Shown here: one piece after another, positions 11,859-20,922 of the stretch
Position numbering within the stretch: the stretch's first letter is position 1
How the letters are laid out: each line of letters starts with the position of its first letter
DNA from: Chlorobiaceae bacterium
GTDB lineage: Bacteria > Bacteroidota > Chlorobiia > Chlorobiales > Chlorobiaceae
Length of the DNA stretch: 33,038 nt
Assembly: GCA_013334335.1 (NCBI GenBank)
Contig: JAAXXR010000017.1
Coordinates: 1-33,038, forward strand
Direction: 5' to 3'
Position numbers and translations under genes: made by a program
Notes under the pieces: model-generated
Database searches by the model: none
The model's input: the letters and a program-made list of their open reading frames with translations, nothing else
What the model was told of the DNA's origin: nothing

Positions 11859-12278
11859 TCACCGGTCGGAACGTGGACCGAGCCGTTGCAGAAGCCCGGC
11901 GATCGCACCCGCAAGGTCCCTGAAATCAACAGGCCCCACCATGAACAGATCGGCTCCCGACCGATAGCCCTCGAGTCGCTCTTCGACTGAAGCGTGCTCC
12001 GAAATCATGAGGATGCGGGTCCCCGTCACGTTTCGCAGGTATCCCGAAAGCGCAAGAACGCCCCGATCTGGTGCCGACACATGAAGAATCGCAAGGTCGA
12101 ACGACCTGCAGTCTGTTCTCTTGAAAAATTCGAATGCCGACCGTACTCGGCTCACCTCGTAGTCAATGCCTTGCAGATACCCGACCATTCCGTCCTGCAA
12201 CGTCAGGTCATCTCCGACGACGACAATTCGCCGGGTCGTGGTGTCCGAAGGCAACATCCTGCATGGGGGATCTTGCAT
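11859..12278 (-). CDS. Degenerate response-regulator receiver domain protein
   Basis: A 139-residue single-domain protein with the layout of a CheY-like receiver and no output domain. The acidic pair D23-D24 is kept (VVVGDD). At the phosphorylation position the usual Asp is His66 (DLAILHVSAPD). The conserved Lys near the end is Gly115 (FMVGPVDF), while a hydroxyl residue, S93, remains at the switch position (MISEHAS). It therefore probably cannot be phosphorylated in the standard way and is a pseudo-receiver. The ATG at 12278 is supported by GAAGGA about eight bases upstream. It lies upstream of pcrA on the same strand, with a gap of about 270 bases if pcrA starts at 11588. The partner is unknown; no histidine kinase is nearby. 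Confidence 0.7.
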   Translation of the reverse strand: MQDPPCRMLPSDTTTRRIVVVGDDLTLQDGMVGYLQGIDYEVSRVRSAFEFFKRTDCRSFDLAILHVSAPDRGVLALSGYLRNVTGTRILMISEHASVEERLEGYRSGADLFMVGPVDFRDLAGAIAGLLQRLGPRSDR

Positions 12279-12993
12279 GATCTTGTCCTTCTTTAACTAT
12301 GTGGAAAAGGCACAGAAAACCGGGCCGCGTTTTTTTCTGATTCCTCACGGTCCGACCCGGCGACAGCTCGCGGTCAACAGCCGCCGTTCGACCACGCGGT
12401 CAGTGCCGAAGCAATGGACCGTGCTGCCGGCCCCGGCAAGCAAGGGCACCGGGAATCCCCAGCACGATCGATACGCATCCCCTCGACCACCCGATCGGGA
12501 AAATGACGGACCAGGAGCGGTGGCTTAAGGAGCAAGCAGGTACGGCGCGTGACAAGGTCCCGAGTCCGGAACCGGAAGATTGGAAAATTGGACACATGCA
12601 TGACAAGGGGAGGTTGGGGGATGAAGATGCTGCCGTCTGAGGGCTGCTTCTGAACCGGGTACACTCCGGAATATGACGACAGGGAAATATACGACTATTC
12701 TGAATTTTGCGAGACGGCATCGCCGACATAAACAGAATTGCTGCAACCGGGAAAAGGGGCGAACGTGCATCCGTGCGCATCAGTCCCTCGTCGGTCATCG
12801 GGGTGGCTGTACCGGAACCGGGCAGGCAATGCCGGTGCCTCCTTCCGTTTCCATGCATGGGCTTCATGAACGTTTTGCGTGTCGGGAGGTTCGCATCAAT
12901 CCTTGCCCTCACTGATGAAAATCGCATGAATTGCACTTTACTTTTTATATTGGGCATCGGGGCTTCAATCTTGCGCAACAGGTTTTAATACCA
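12279..12993. other. Roughly 700-base stretch without a convincing gene
   Basis: This lies between the divergent receiver gene and the GH13 gene and must hold both promoters. Open frames exist on both strands (for example 12400-12978 leftward). Their products are rich in Pro, Arg, Cys and Ser and show no domain, and no start has a ribosome site, so I did not call them. The left part has the hairpin at 12316-12360; nothing else is recognisable. It may be decayed coding sequence. Confidence 0.5.
12316..12360 (-). terminator. Hairpin with short T tract upstream of the receiver gene
   Basis: Read leftward, CCGGGTCG (12353-12360) pairs with CGGCCCGG (12320-12327), including one G-U pair, around a 25-base loop and is followed by TTTT. 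It sits 38 bases before the receiver-gene start, where a terminator would end or attenuate transcripts arriving from the gene-poor stretch to the right. The large loop makes this a weak call. Confidence 0.3.
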
Positions 12994-14445
12994 ATGTTTC
13001 CTCTTGTTTACGAAATCAACACGAGAGTCTGGCTGAAGGAGCTCTCGGACAGGCTGGAGCGTACCGTTACCCTCGGTGAGGTGCCGGAGGAGGAGTTTGA
13101 ACTCTTCAACGAAAGCGGATTCGACATCGTCTGGCTTATGGGTGTCTGGAAACCGAGCAGTTACAGTACGGCCATCTCAGCATCTCATTGTGGCCTGAGG
13201 AGCGATTTTCTCGATCATCTCAAGGATCTGCATCCACAGGACATCGTCGGATCTCCCTATGCCATCGCTTCGTACGAAGTCAACGAAACACTCGGCGGAT
13301 GCGCCGGAATCCTCGCGTTCCGCAAGAGGCTTGCGGAACGGGGCATCAGGCTCATGCTCGATTTCGTGCCCAACCACATGGCACTCGACAATCGCTGGCT
13401 CCCCGAACACCCGGATCTGTTCATCTCCATCTCGAAACACGAGCAGTGCCAGGATCCCCGTTCATGTTTCGAGTACGCGAGGGGCAAGTTCCTCGCTCAC
13501 GGTAAGGACCCCTATTTCCCCCCCTGGACCGATACCCTTCAGCTGAATTATGCCAACCCGGCCACACACGACATGATGATCCACAACCTCACGCACATCA
13601 GCGACCTGTGCGATGCGGTCAGGTGCGACATGGCCATGCTGGCGCTCAAGGATATTTTCAACACCACCTGGAGCAACCTCGGCGGCAAGATGACCGAGGA
13701 GTTCTGGCCCAAGGCGATCAAGGCAGTCAGGAAAAAGCACCCCGGTTTCCTGTTCCTGGCCGAATCCTACTGGAACCGCGAATGGGACCTTCAGCAGATG
13801 GGATTCGACTACACCTATGACAAACCCTTCTACGATTTCCTCGGCAGCGCACCGGTCAACGTACCCAAGCTGAAAGGCCACCTTCTGGCCGACTGGAGCT
13901 ATCAGCAAAAGCTCTGCCGGTTCATCGAGAACCACGACGAGATCAGGGCTTCCGAGCGGTTCGGCCCCAACCATGCGGTAGCCGGCCTGATCCTGCTCAC
14001 CACGCCGGGGATGCACCTGGTGCATCAGGGGCAGCTGACCGGCCTGAAAAAAAAGGTGCCGGTCCAGCTTGTCCGGCACGCCAAGGAGCCGTCGCACAAG
14101 GCGCTCCTGCACCTGTACCTCATGCTGTTCAAATTCCGGTCGGAAGCCGTTTTCCAGGAGGGTCGGATCGAATGGCTCGACCTGAACTCCGACAGCGACT
14201 CGCTCTGCTTCGGCTATTGCCGTTCGATACCAGGCAGTTCCGCTTTCGTACTGGCGAACTTTTCAGCCACGGGCATCGAACCGAAATTCAGTCATCCGGC
14301 CTTCGACGGACTACCGTCTGAAGCAGTCACCACCTTCACGACCCGATTTCCCGAACCTGCACATGAACTCAAAATCTCCGGCACGGACGTGGCCATCCGT
14401 CTTGCGCCCCACGAAGGTGTCCTCGTCATGACGCACCGGGACTGA
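12994..14445 (+). CDS. Alpha-amylase family (GH13) glycosidase
   Basis: A 483-residue protein with a complete GH13 active site. Region I is DFVPNH (123-128), region II DAVRCDMAM with nucleophile D212, region III FLAESYW with acid/base E257, and region IV FIENHDE with D315. The C-terminal 80 residues look like the small beta domain. There is no signal peptide, so the enzyme should act in the cytoplasm on alpha-glucans or a related alpha-glucoside, for example in glycogen turnover. The exact activity (hydrolase, transferase or phosphorylase) cannot be told. I chose the ATG at 12994, in front of FPLVYEINTRVWL, the typical first strand; the frame continues upstream to 12931 without family-like residues. 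No Shine-Dalgarno is evident. It is separated from yjbQ by 83 bases. Confidence 0.88.
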   Translation: MFPLVYEINTRVWLKELSDRLERTVTLGEVPEEEFELFNESGFDIVWLMGVWKPSSYSTAISASHCGLRSDFLDHLKDLHPQDIVGSPYAIASYEVNETLGGCAGILAFRKRLAERGIRLMLDFVPNHMALDNRWLPEHPDLFISISKHEQCQDPRSCFEYARGKFLAHGKDPYFPPWTDTLQLNYANPATHDMMIHNLTHISDLCDAVRCDMAMLALKDIFNTTWSNLGGKMTEEFWPKAIKAVRKKHPGFLFLAESYWNREWDLQQMGFDYTYDKPFYDFLGSAPVNVPKLKGHLLADWSYQQKLCRFIENHDEIRASERFGPNHAVAGLILLTTPGMHLVHQGQLTGLKKKVPVQLVRHAKEPSHKALLHLYLMLFKFRSEAVFQEGRIEWLDLNSDSDSLCFGYCRSIPGSSAFVLANFSATGIEPKFSHPAFDGLPSEAVTTFTTRFPEPAHELKISGTDVAIRLAPHEGVLVMTHRD

Positions 14446-14500
14446 ATAGGGATTCGACACGCAGAGCAACCCGCTACGTCGACCGGAGCGGGGCCCTGAT

Positions 14501-14528
14501 TATCCATTATCCATTGTCCATTAGTTCA
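14501..14528. repeat. Heptamer tandem repeat abutting the yjbQ start codon
   Basis: Units TATCCAT, TATCCAT, TGTCCAT, then a degenerate TAGTTCA, end exactly at the ATG of yjbQ (14529). The repeat occupies the place where a ribosome-binding site would be and offers none. The unit length is the same as in the array at 7-41, but the sequence differs. Confidence 0.6.
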
Positions 14529-14954
14529 ATGCCCTACCGTATCACCACCATCCGCTGCCAGACCAGCCGCCCCATCGACATCATCGATATCACGGCCGAA
14601 GTGCGCGCCGCCCTTGAACAAACCGGCTTCCTCCAGGGTACGGTCACGCTGCTCAGCCGGCACACGACCGCATGCATCAACATCAACGAACGGGAACCGC
14701 GACTCTTGCAGGACATGATCACCTTCCTCAAGCGCCTGGTACCCAGGGACGGCGACTACCTGCACAATCTTGAGACCATCGACGGCAGGGACAACGCCCA
14801 CTCCCACCTCCTCGGGCTGTTCATGAACAGCACCGAGAATATCCCGTTCGCCGAAGGGCGCATGCTGCTCGGCGAGTGGCAGTCGATCTTCTTCGTCGAA
14901 CTCGACGGACCGCGCAACGAACGCCAGGTGCTGGTCCAGATTCAGGGGGAGTGA
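14529..14954 (+). CDS. yjbQ: YjbQ family protein (UPF0047)
   Basis: A 141-residue member of the small, widely conserved UPF0047 family. Hallmarks are SRHTTACININEREPRLLQDM, HNLETIDGRDNAHSHLLGLFMNST with conserved His residues, and the C-terminal GEWQSIFFVELDGPRNERQVLVQIQGE. E. coli YjbQ has weak thiamine-phosphate synthase activity, hence the common name secondary thiamine-phosphate synthase; the true role of the family is not settled. I chose the ATG at 14529 over an in-frame TTG at 14514, which lies inside the heptamer repeat. It sits 89 bases upstream of dxs on the same strand; Dxs needs thiamine diphosphate and makes a thiamine precursor, a suggestive pairing. Confidence 0.9.
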   Translation: MPYRITTIRCQTSRPIDIIDITAEVRAALEQTGFLQGTVTLLSRHTTACININEREPRLLQDMITFLKRLVPRDGDYLHNLETIDGRDNAHSHLLGLFMNSTENIPFAEGRMLLGEWQSIFFVELDGPRNERQVLVQIQGE

Positions 14955-15043
14955 CTTCCAAGGAACCGCTTAAGCCCCGCTACGGTTACAAAAGCAGACC
15001 ACGCTTCAACAGCGCAGCAGCAACAACCATTACACACCGATCC

Positions 15044-16969
15044 ATGGCAGTTCCCATCACTCCTTCGCAGACGCAGGCGTACCCGCTGCTGTCCGGAATC
15101 AAGACTCCAGAAGACCTGAAAAAACTCTCGCTGTCGGAGCTCGAGCTGGTGGCTGCCGAATGCCGCAAGCGGGTGATCGAGCTGGTATCGGTCAACGGCG
15201 GCCATTTCGGCTCGAGCCTCGGGGTCGTCGAACTGACCGTAGCCCTTCACTACGTGTACGATAGCCCCCGGGACCGCATCGTCTGGGATGTCGGTCATCA
15301 GGCCTACGTTCACAAGATCCTCACGGGCAGGATGGCGGAGATGCACACCAACCGCCAATATGGTGGCCTGGCGGGTTTCCCCAAGCGAAACGAAAGTCCG
15401 CATGACGCATTCGACACCGGACACGCCTCCACCTCGATCTCCGCGGCAGCCGGCCTGGCGGCAGCTCGCGACCTCGCCGGCAGGGATGAGAAGATCGTGG
15501 CGGTCATCGGTGACGGCAGCATGACCGGAGGCATGGCGTTCGAAGCCATGAACCACCTCGGCGACATCAAGTCGGACGTGCTGGTGGTGCTGAACGACAA
15601 CCAGATGGCCATCTCCCCAAGCACCGGCGGCCTGAAAAACTACCTGGTCAACATTCCCCTGAACAAGACCTACAACAAGCTGCGGAAATTCGTCTGGGAC
15701 AGCATCTCTCTGTTGAACAACGAGCTGGGGGAGACGGCAAAGACCGCGGTGCACCGTATCGAGGACGGTGTCAAGGCAGCCTTCACCCCCGGCGCCTTTT
15801 TCGAGGCGCTCGGCTTCCGTTACTTCGGACCGATCGACGGCCACAACATCGAACAGCTCGTCAAGGCGTTGCGCGAAATGCGTTCACTGCCCCACCCGAA
15901 ACTGTTGCATGTGATCACCACCAAGGGCAAGGGGTTCAAACCGGCCGAGGACAACCAGTCCAAATGGCACGCCAGCGCCGGCGGCTTCGACATCGAAACC
16001 GGCAGGAACCTGAAACCTTCCGGAAATCCGACGCCGCCAAAGTACCAGGAGGTGTTCGGTGAGGCCCTGGTCGAACTCGCCCTGAAGGACAGCACCATCA
16101 CGGCCATCACGGCCGCCATGCCGAGCGGCACGTCGCTCGACCTTTTCCAGAACGCCATCCCCTCAAGATTCTACGACGTCGGCATCGCCGAACAGCACGC
16201 CGTCACCTTCGCTGCGGGCATGGCCGCAGGCGGATTCAAGCCGGTCTTTGCCATCTACTCGACGTTCCTCCAGAGGGCCTACGACCAGATCATTCATGAC
16301 GTGGCGCTGCAGAACCTGCACGTGGTGTTCGCCATCGACCGGGCGGGACTGGTCGGTGAAGACGGTCCCACCCACCATGGAGCTTTTGACCTCTCTTTCC
16401 TGCACGCCGTGCCGAACCTGGTGGTCATGGCTCCGGGCGACGAACAGGAACTCAGGAACATGCTCTATACGGCCCTCTATGAAGTCAAGGGCCCCGTGGC
16501 AATCCGCTACCCGAGGGGCTCCGGCAACGGCGCCCTGCTGCACAAGGAGTTCACCCCGATCGCCGTTGGCAAGGGTCGGGTGTTGCGCGAGGGAAGTTCG
16601 CTCGCCCTCCTCGGGATCGGCACCATGGTCAACCGTTCACTCGAAACTGCGGCCCTGCTCGAGCCCCTTGGTTTCGACCCGATGGTCTGCGACATGCGGT
16701 TCATGAAACCACTGGACAAGGAACTGCTCGACACCGTCGCATCGCGCTGCACCCATGTCGCCGTCATCGAGGAAAACAGCACGATCGGCGGCCTCGGCAG
16801 CGGCGTGGTCGATTACCTGAGCCGGACGCATCCAGGCATCCGGATAGAAAAGTTCGGTCTCCCCGACGCCTTCGTGACGCATGGAAGCATGAGCGAACTC
16901 TATCACGAGATTGGGCTTGACGCCCGGACGCTGTCGGAAAGAATCGGGGAATTTTACCGGGCACCCTGA
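15044..16969 (+). CDS. dxs: 1-deoxy-D-xylulose-5-phosphate synthase
   Basis: A 641-residue thiamine-diphosphate enzyme that condenses pyruvate with glyceraldehyde 3-phosphate, the first step of the methylerythritol phosphate pathway. The product also feeds thiamine and vitamin B6 synthesis. Visible landmarks are GGHFGSSLG with His54, WDVGHQAYVHKILTGR, the ThDP/Mg block GDGSMTGG (157-164) through NDNQMAIS, the activating Glu in VGIAEQHAVTFA (E383), and the transketolase C-terminal domain ending near LDARTLSERIGEFY. Length is normal (E. coli 620). I chose the ATG at 15044; the frame is open upstream into yjbQ but those residues are not family-like. Its stop is only 22 bases from the end of the convergent pgpA, with just a 5-bp inverted repeat between. 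Confidence 0.97.
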   Translation: MAVPITPSQTQAYPLLSGIKTPEDLKKLSLSELELVAAECRKRVIELVSVNGGHFGSSLGVVELTVALHYVYDSPRDRIVWDVGHQAYVHKILTGRMAEMHTNRQYGGLAGFPKRNESPHDAFDTGHASTSISAAAGLAAARDLAGRDEKIVAVIGDGSMTGGMAFEAMNHLGDIKSDVLVVLNDNQMAISPSTGGLKNYLVNIPLNKTYNKLRKFVWDSISLLNNELGETAKTAVHRIEDGVKAAFTPGAFFEALGFRYFGPIDGHNIEQLVKALREMRSLPHPKLLHVITTKGKGFKPAEDNQSKWHASAGGFDIETGRNLKPSGNPTPPKYQEVFGEALVELALKDSTITAITAAMPSGTSLDLFQNAIPSRFYDVGIAEQHAVTFAAGMAAGGFKPVFAIYSTFLQRAYDQIIHDVALQNLHVVFAIDRAGLVGEDGPTHHGAFDLSFLHAVPNLVVMAPGDEQELRNMLYTALYEVKGPVAIRYPRGSGNGALLHKEFTPIAVGKGRVLREGSSLALLGIGTMVNRSLETAALLEPLGFDPMVCDMRFMKPLDKELLDTVASRCTHVAVIEENSTIGGLGSGVVDYLSRTHPGIRIEKFGLPDAFVTHGSMSELYHEIGLDARTLSERIGEFYRAP

Positions 16970-16991
16970 GAATCAGGGACAGATGACTCCC

Positions 16992-17447
16992 TCAGAAGGA
17001 CAACACGAACATCAAGAACCGCACGGAGAGGTTGGCCAGGACTCCGGCCAGAAGGTCGTCGGTCATGATACCCCACCCTCCAGGCAGACGCTGGACCCGG
17101 TCCACCGGTCCGGGTTTGGCAATGTCGAACAACCGGAAAAAGGCGAACGAAAGCGCCACGGTGACGGCTCCACCCGGCAGCGCCGCAAGTGCAAGCCATT
17201 GACCGGCGAGTTCATCGATCACGACTGCTGACGGATCATTCCCGTACTCCTCCTCCATGACACCACCGGCCCACACACCGAGCAGGGAGACGATGATGAT
17301 CAGGGGCACGATGATGGCAAGCGGTCTCATCGCGGGCAGCAGCAGGTAGAAGAGGGCGGCCGCCAGGCTGCCGAACGTGCCTGGGGCGAAAGGAATGCGA
17401 CCGATGCCGAACACGGTTCCGATCGCTAATGCAAAGCGCAGCTTCAT
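16992..17447 (-). CDS. pgpA: Phosphatidylglycerophosphatase A
   Basis: A 151-residue integral membrane phosphatase that converts phosphatidylglycerol phosphate to phosphatidylglycerol. The diagnostic motifs are present in order: GIGRIPFAPGTFGSL, NDPSAVVIDELAGQW, and FFRLFDIAKPGPVDR followed by PGGWGIMTDDLLAG. Hydrophobic segments lie at the N terminus, around the PLAIIVPLIIIVSLLGVW stretch, and at the C terminus. I chose the ATG at 17447, four bases beyond the stop of pgsA, over a frame extension into pgsA. The pair pgsA-pgpA encodes two successive steps of phosphatidylglycerol synthesis, so co-transcription is very likely. Confidence 0.94.
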   Translation of the reverse strand: MKLRFALAIGTVFGIGRIPFAPGTFGSLAAALFYLLLPAMRPLAIIVPLIIIVSLLGVWAGGVMEEEYGNDPSAVVIDELAGQWLALAALPGGAVTVALSFAFFRLFDIAKPGPVDRVQRLPGGWGIMTDDLLAGVLANLSVRFLMFVLSF

Positions 17448-17451
17448 GGGC

Positions 17452-18048
17452 TTAACTGCCCCCTTCGGTGTTCCGGATGGCAAGATTCCAGTTGCTGACG
17501 AGGTAGGAAATCCCGGTCCAGACCGTGAACAGCGTGATGGCCAGCATCACGTAGTCGAGGTATCCGGAGGTGAGTATGCCGTTCATGACCGAAGCCACCC
17601 GCTTGCCGAAGAACAGATCCTCCCTGAGCAGGATCAGCAGCATAACGACATAGGCGAAAAGGTTCTGGGCAAGTGTTTTGTACTTGGCCTCCCTGGAGGT
17701 CACCACCGGGCGGTCGCGGAACTCGGCGTAGACCCTGAGAACCGTAATCAGGATATCACGGGCGGCGACCAGCAAAACCATCCAGAGCGCGAGATAGCCC
17801 TGCCAGACGTAGAGCAGGAACGCCGCGGTGATGAGCAGCTTGTCGGCCAGCGGATCGAGAAACGCTCCCAGCCGGGTGGTCTCCCCGTATTTCCTCGCAT
17901 GATAGCCGTCATAGGCGTCGGTGAGGGAAGCAAGCGCGAAAACAACGACACCGACCAGCTTGAGCCAGGGGTCTTTCTGCAGCAGCAGCACGACAAACAC
18001 CGGCACAAGGATTATCCTCAATGTCGTCAGCTGGTTCGGTAAGGTCAT
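17452..18048 (-). CDS. pgsA: CDP-diacylglycerol--glycerol-3-phosphate 3-phosphatidyltransferase
   Basis: A 198-residue membrane enzyme making phosphatidylglycerol phosphate from CDP-diacylglycerol and glycerol 3-phosphate. The CDP-alcohol phosphotransferase motif D-x2-DG-x2-AR-x8-G-x3-D-x3-D is complete: D44, D47-G48, A51-R52, G61, D65 and D69 (TDAYDGYHAR ... GAFLDPLAD). Several hydrophobic segments follow. The N terminus NQLTTLRIILVPVFV is typical of PgsA, which sets the ATG at 18048. A well-spaced candidate promoter lies about 70 bases upstream. Its product is the substrate of the PgpA encoded immediately downstream. Confidence 0.95.
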   Translation of the reverse strand: MTLPNQLTTLRIILVPVFVVLLLQKDPWLKLVGVVVFALASLTDAYDGYHARKYGETTRLGAFLDPLADKLLITAAFLLYVWQGYLALWMVLLVAARDILITVLRVYAEFRDRPVVTSREAKYKTLAQNLFAYVVMLLILLREDLFFGKRVASVMNGILTSGYLDYVMLAITLFTVWTGISYLVSNWNLAIRNTEGGS

Positions 18049-18114
18049 GGCAGTTCAGAAACCGTTATGGTACCCGTCAAGGGTGTTCGGCAAGGGGGAC
18101 ACTCATCACGGCAC

Positions 18115-18143
18115 AAGATAAGGTATTGCTGACTGTTTTTCAA
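18115..18143 (-). promoter_or_regulatory. Candidate sigma-70-type promoter for pgsA-pgpA
   Basis: On the minus strand, TTGAAA (18138-18143) is followed after exactly 17 bases by TATCTT (18115-18120). A transcript would begin near 18108 and have a leader of about 60 bases before the pgsA ATG. This is the best-spaced promoter I found in the window. Confidence 0.5.
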
Positions 18144-18167
18144 TTGACCGGAATTCAGGGGACCCTG

Positions 18168-18217
18168 AAAAAACGTCGTGGGCTTCTCTGGTTCGTGACG
18201 CACGAGGCGAAGAGCCC
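18168..18217 (-). terminator. Possible mutS2 terminator (compound hairpin and T tract)
   Basis: Read leftward, GGGCT (18213-18217) pairs with AGCCC (18180-18184) and encloses a CGTG/CACG inner stem. After six bases (ACGACG) a run of six T follows at 18168-18173. It lies about 160 bases after the mutS2 stop and before the pgsA promoter. The spacer before the T tract weakens the call. Confidence 0.35.
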
Positions 18218-18377
18218 GGAATTCTTCATGATGGTGCCGATCCTCCGGACATGCAGCCTTGCATCATGGTTGTACCGCCGGGACTTGCATGGCCGGGAGA
18301 TAACGGTCATGTAAGTCCCGCAGGCTGTCGGGTCAGTGCAGCAATCCGTTCCGGGCAAAATTTTTTCGGGATTCGCC

Positions 18378-20771
18378 CTAACGCAGTTCAACGACGGTCA
18401 CCCCTGCCCCGCCCTCGGACCAGTCGCCGAGACGGAAGCTCCTGACTCGCCGGTGCTCCTTGAGAAACGCCGCCGTTTTCTGACGCAACGCGCCGGAACC
18501 CTTGCCATGAATGATCGTCCCCGTCTGCATGCGGTGCATGGCCAATGCGTCGATAAAACGACCGATCTCCTCGATGGCCTCTTGGCCGGTCAGCCCCCTG
18601 AGGTCGAGACGTGTCGACTCCGGAGCGGATGACTGGACCGTCCACGCTGCAGGTTTCCGAAGCTCCTCCCCCCCTTTCCTGAGCTTGCGCTCCTGGCCTT
18701 TCGAAATTTTTTCAAGCCCCATGAGCGACGTCGTCAGCCTGAAATTGCCGCAACTGACCACGACCACATCCTCCTGAACCGATTCGACCTCGCCGGTCGT
18801 ACTCGTATCGGTCAGCCGAACCAGATCCCCGGGGCGTATCGTGCGGTCGACCGCCGCCTCCTGTGCCCGCTCCCTGACGAGCGCCTCTTCACCTTCCGTA
18901 GCCTCCCGCTTCATGGCGGCCATCTTTGACTTCGCATGCCGCAGGATCTCCGGCTCTTCAGGATGCTCCTTCACCTCCCTGAGGAGCTCCCGGAGCTCCT
19001 TGCGGGCTTGCTCGATCTCTTTGTGCAGGTCGCGCAGAGCCCTCGATTTCAACTCCCTTCTTGTGCGCTGCACCTCACGCTTTTCCGCCTCGACAAGCTC
19101 CCTGAGTGAATCTGTGGCAACCCGGTCGGCTTCGAGGCGCACCGAAAGATTCCGGTTCTCAAGAACGGAAGCCCGCAGGTCCTCGATCATCTCCTCGAGG
19201 CCTGCATGGCCATGACCCATGAACCCTGCGGCCCTCGAGATCACGGAGGCGGGAAACTCCATCCGCTGCATCATGGCGAAAGCGAAGCTGTTGCCCGGCA
19301 GCCCCTTCATGAACCTGAAGGTCGGCACAAGTCCTGCGCGGTCGAACTCCATCGCGCCGTTCACCACCCCATCGCGGCGGTGGGCATAGACCTTCAGCTC
19401 CCCGAGGTGGGTGGTGACGATCGTTTTCACTCCCCGTTCAAGCAGCTCTTCGATCACCGCACGGGCGATCGCCCCCCCCTCTTCGACATCGGTGCCGGCG
19501 CAAAGCTCGTCGATCATGGCCAGGCTGCCCGGTTCGGCACGGTCGAGGATGTGCCTGATCGCCGAAAGATGGGAGCTGAAGGTCGACAGGTCGTTCTCGA
19601 TCGACTGTTCGTCCCCGATCTCGATAAACAGGTCGCTGAACACCGGAAACACCGAGCTCTCGCTGCAGGGCACCAGATAGCCGTGACTGAGCATGCAGCT
19701 CAACAGCCCGACGGTCTTCATGGCCACCGACTTTCCGCCTGCGTTCGGCCCGGAGATCACCAGCACCTGCTCATCGCTGCCGAGCTCCATGTCGAGCGGG
19801 AAAAGCTTCTCCTTCGTCTCCCGGTGCGAGATCAGAAGCCAGGGATGGTAACCTCTGACGATATTCAGGCGACCGCCCTCCGTGACTTCCGGCAGGTTCG
19901 AGGAGGTCTCGACAGCCAGACGCGCGCGGCCGTAGAGCGAATCGAATCCGGCCATCAACTCCTGATTGTGCCGGACGTCGTGCAGTTCGCTGCGCACCCT
20001 GGCCGAAAGCTCTTTCAGAATGCGTTCGATCTCACGACGCTCGGCGATTTCGAGCTCCTGGATCCGGTTGCTGATCTCGAGGGTTTCAGCCGGTTCGATG
20101 AACACCGTCTGGCCGGTCTGGGAGTAATCCTGGACATAGCCGGGCAGACGGTAACGGTACTCCAGCCGCATGGCAAGCACCTGACGTCCATTCTTGAGCG
20201 CCACCGTCTCCTCCATGAGCCACCCTTCAGCCTGGCAACGGCGGACTATCCGCTCCATCCTCTTCCGGAGCGAACTCCGTGCTTCGTCCAGCTCCCTGCG
20301 GATCATGGCAAGACCATCGCTGGCCGTATCCCTGACCCGGCCCTGTTCGTCGATGGCGCTCGTGATCGAGTACTGGATGCTCTTCTCGAGCCACAATCGG
20401 ATGGTATACTCGTTCAGTTCGGCATAGAGCTCCCGACTGGAGAACATGAATCGACGAAGCTGGACCGAGCTTTGCAGGAGGGAGAAGATATCCAGCAGTT
20501 CGACGGGTTCGAGCCAGCCCTCCGCGGCTTCGAGTTTGACCAGCAGGTTCCTGGTGTCGGGAAGATGGCCGAAAGGGAGCGGGCACGCCGCGAGCAGGAA
20601 ATTCTTCAGCTCGAGCACCCGTAACAGCTCTCGCTGCGTCTCCTCTCGACCCGCCGGAGGCTCCAGTTCATGCAATCGGTCACGCCCCATGGGTGAAATG
20701 CAGAAGCCTGCGGCGTGCGCGGCAACCTTGTCGAATTCGAGTTTTCTGAGTACGATACTGTTCGTTGCCAT
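18378..20771 (-). CDS. mutS2: Endonuclease MutS2
   Basis: A 797-residue MutS2. The central MutS-type core has the Walker A loop [19 protein letters not shown] near residue 340, followed by [16 protein letters not shown] and [22 protein letters not shown] (Walker B and signature region). A charged coiled coil spans about 520-630. The C-terminal Smr nuclease domain starts with [15 protein letters not shown] and contains [14 protein letters not shown], the Smr HGKGTGALR-type motif with Ser for Thr. It lacks the mismatch-recognition domain of MutS1. In other bacteria MutS2 limits homologous recombination or acts on collided ribosomes; which role applies here is unknown. ATG start at 20771. It stands alone on its strand, divergent from pdxJ. 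Confidence 0.95.
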   Translation of the reverse strand: MATNSIVLRKLEFDKVAAHAAGFCISPMGRDRLHELEPPAGREETQRELLRVLELKNFLLAACPLPFGHLPDTRNLLVKLEAAEGWLEPVELLDIFSLLQSSVQLRRFMFSSRELYAELNEYTIRLWLEKSIQYSITSAIDEQGRVRDTASDGLAMIRRELDEARSSLRKRMERIVRRCQAEGWLMEETVALKNGRQVLAMRLEYRYRLPGYVQDYSQTGQTVFIEPAETLEISNRIQELEIAERREIERILKELSARVRSELHDVRHNQELMAGFDSLYGRARLAVETSSNLPEVTEGGRLNIVRGYHPWLLISHRETKEKLFPLDMELGSDEQVLVISGPNAGGKSVAMKTVGLLSCMLSHGYLVPCSESSVFPVFSDLFIEIGDEQSIENDLSTFSSHLSAIRHILDRAEPGSLAMIDELCAGTDVEEGGAIARAVIEELLERGVKTIVTTHLGELKVYAHRRDGVVNGAMEFDRAGLVPTFRFMKGLPGNSFAFAMMQRMEFPASVISRAAGFMGHGHAGLEEMIEDLRASVLENRNLSVRLEADRVATDSLRELVEAEKREVQRTRRELKSRALRDLHKEIEQARKELRELLREVKEHPEEPEILRHAKSKMAAMKREATEGEEALVRERAQEAAVDRTIRPGDLVRLTDTSTTGEVESVQEDVVVVSCGNFRLTTSLMGLEKISKGQERKLRKGGEELRKPAAWTVQSSAPESTRLDLRGLTGQEAIEEIGRFIDALAMHRMQTGTIIHGKGSGALRQKTAAFLKEHRRVRSFRLGDWSEGGAGVTVVELR

Positions 20772-20922
20772 AAATGCTCCATGATGATCCCTCTTTCCGC
20801 CCTGAACCTTGCGGGCGACCGGTCAAGATAAAAGATAATATGAAAAAAGGGACCACCATCTGCCTCAGCTCGATCACGCCCTCCGCTCCTTTTGCCGGAC
20901 ACCTCTGTTTATCAGATGAGCG

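Noticed and set aside
12400-12978. A 192-codon leftward frame in the gene-poor stretch
   Set aside because: Skewed composition (Pro, Arg, Ser, Cys), no domain and no ribosome site; reported only as part of the empty stretch.
16975-16992. AGGGA/TCCCT hairpin between dxs and pgpA as a shared terminator
   Set aside because: Only a 5-bp stem without a T tract on either strand, and it touches the pgpA stop codon; too weak to call.
19206-20624. A 472-codon open frame opposite mutS2
   Set aside because: It mirrors the MutS2 core, shows no domain or ribosome site, and is a composition effect.
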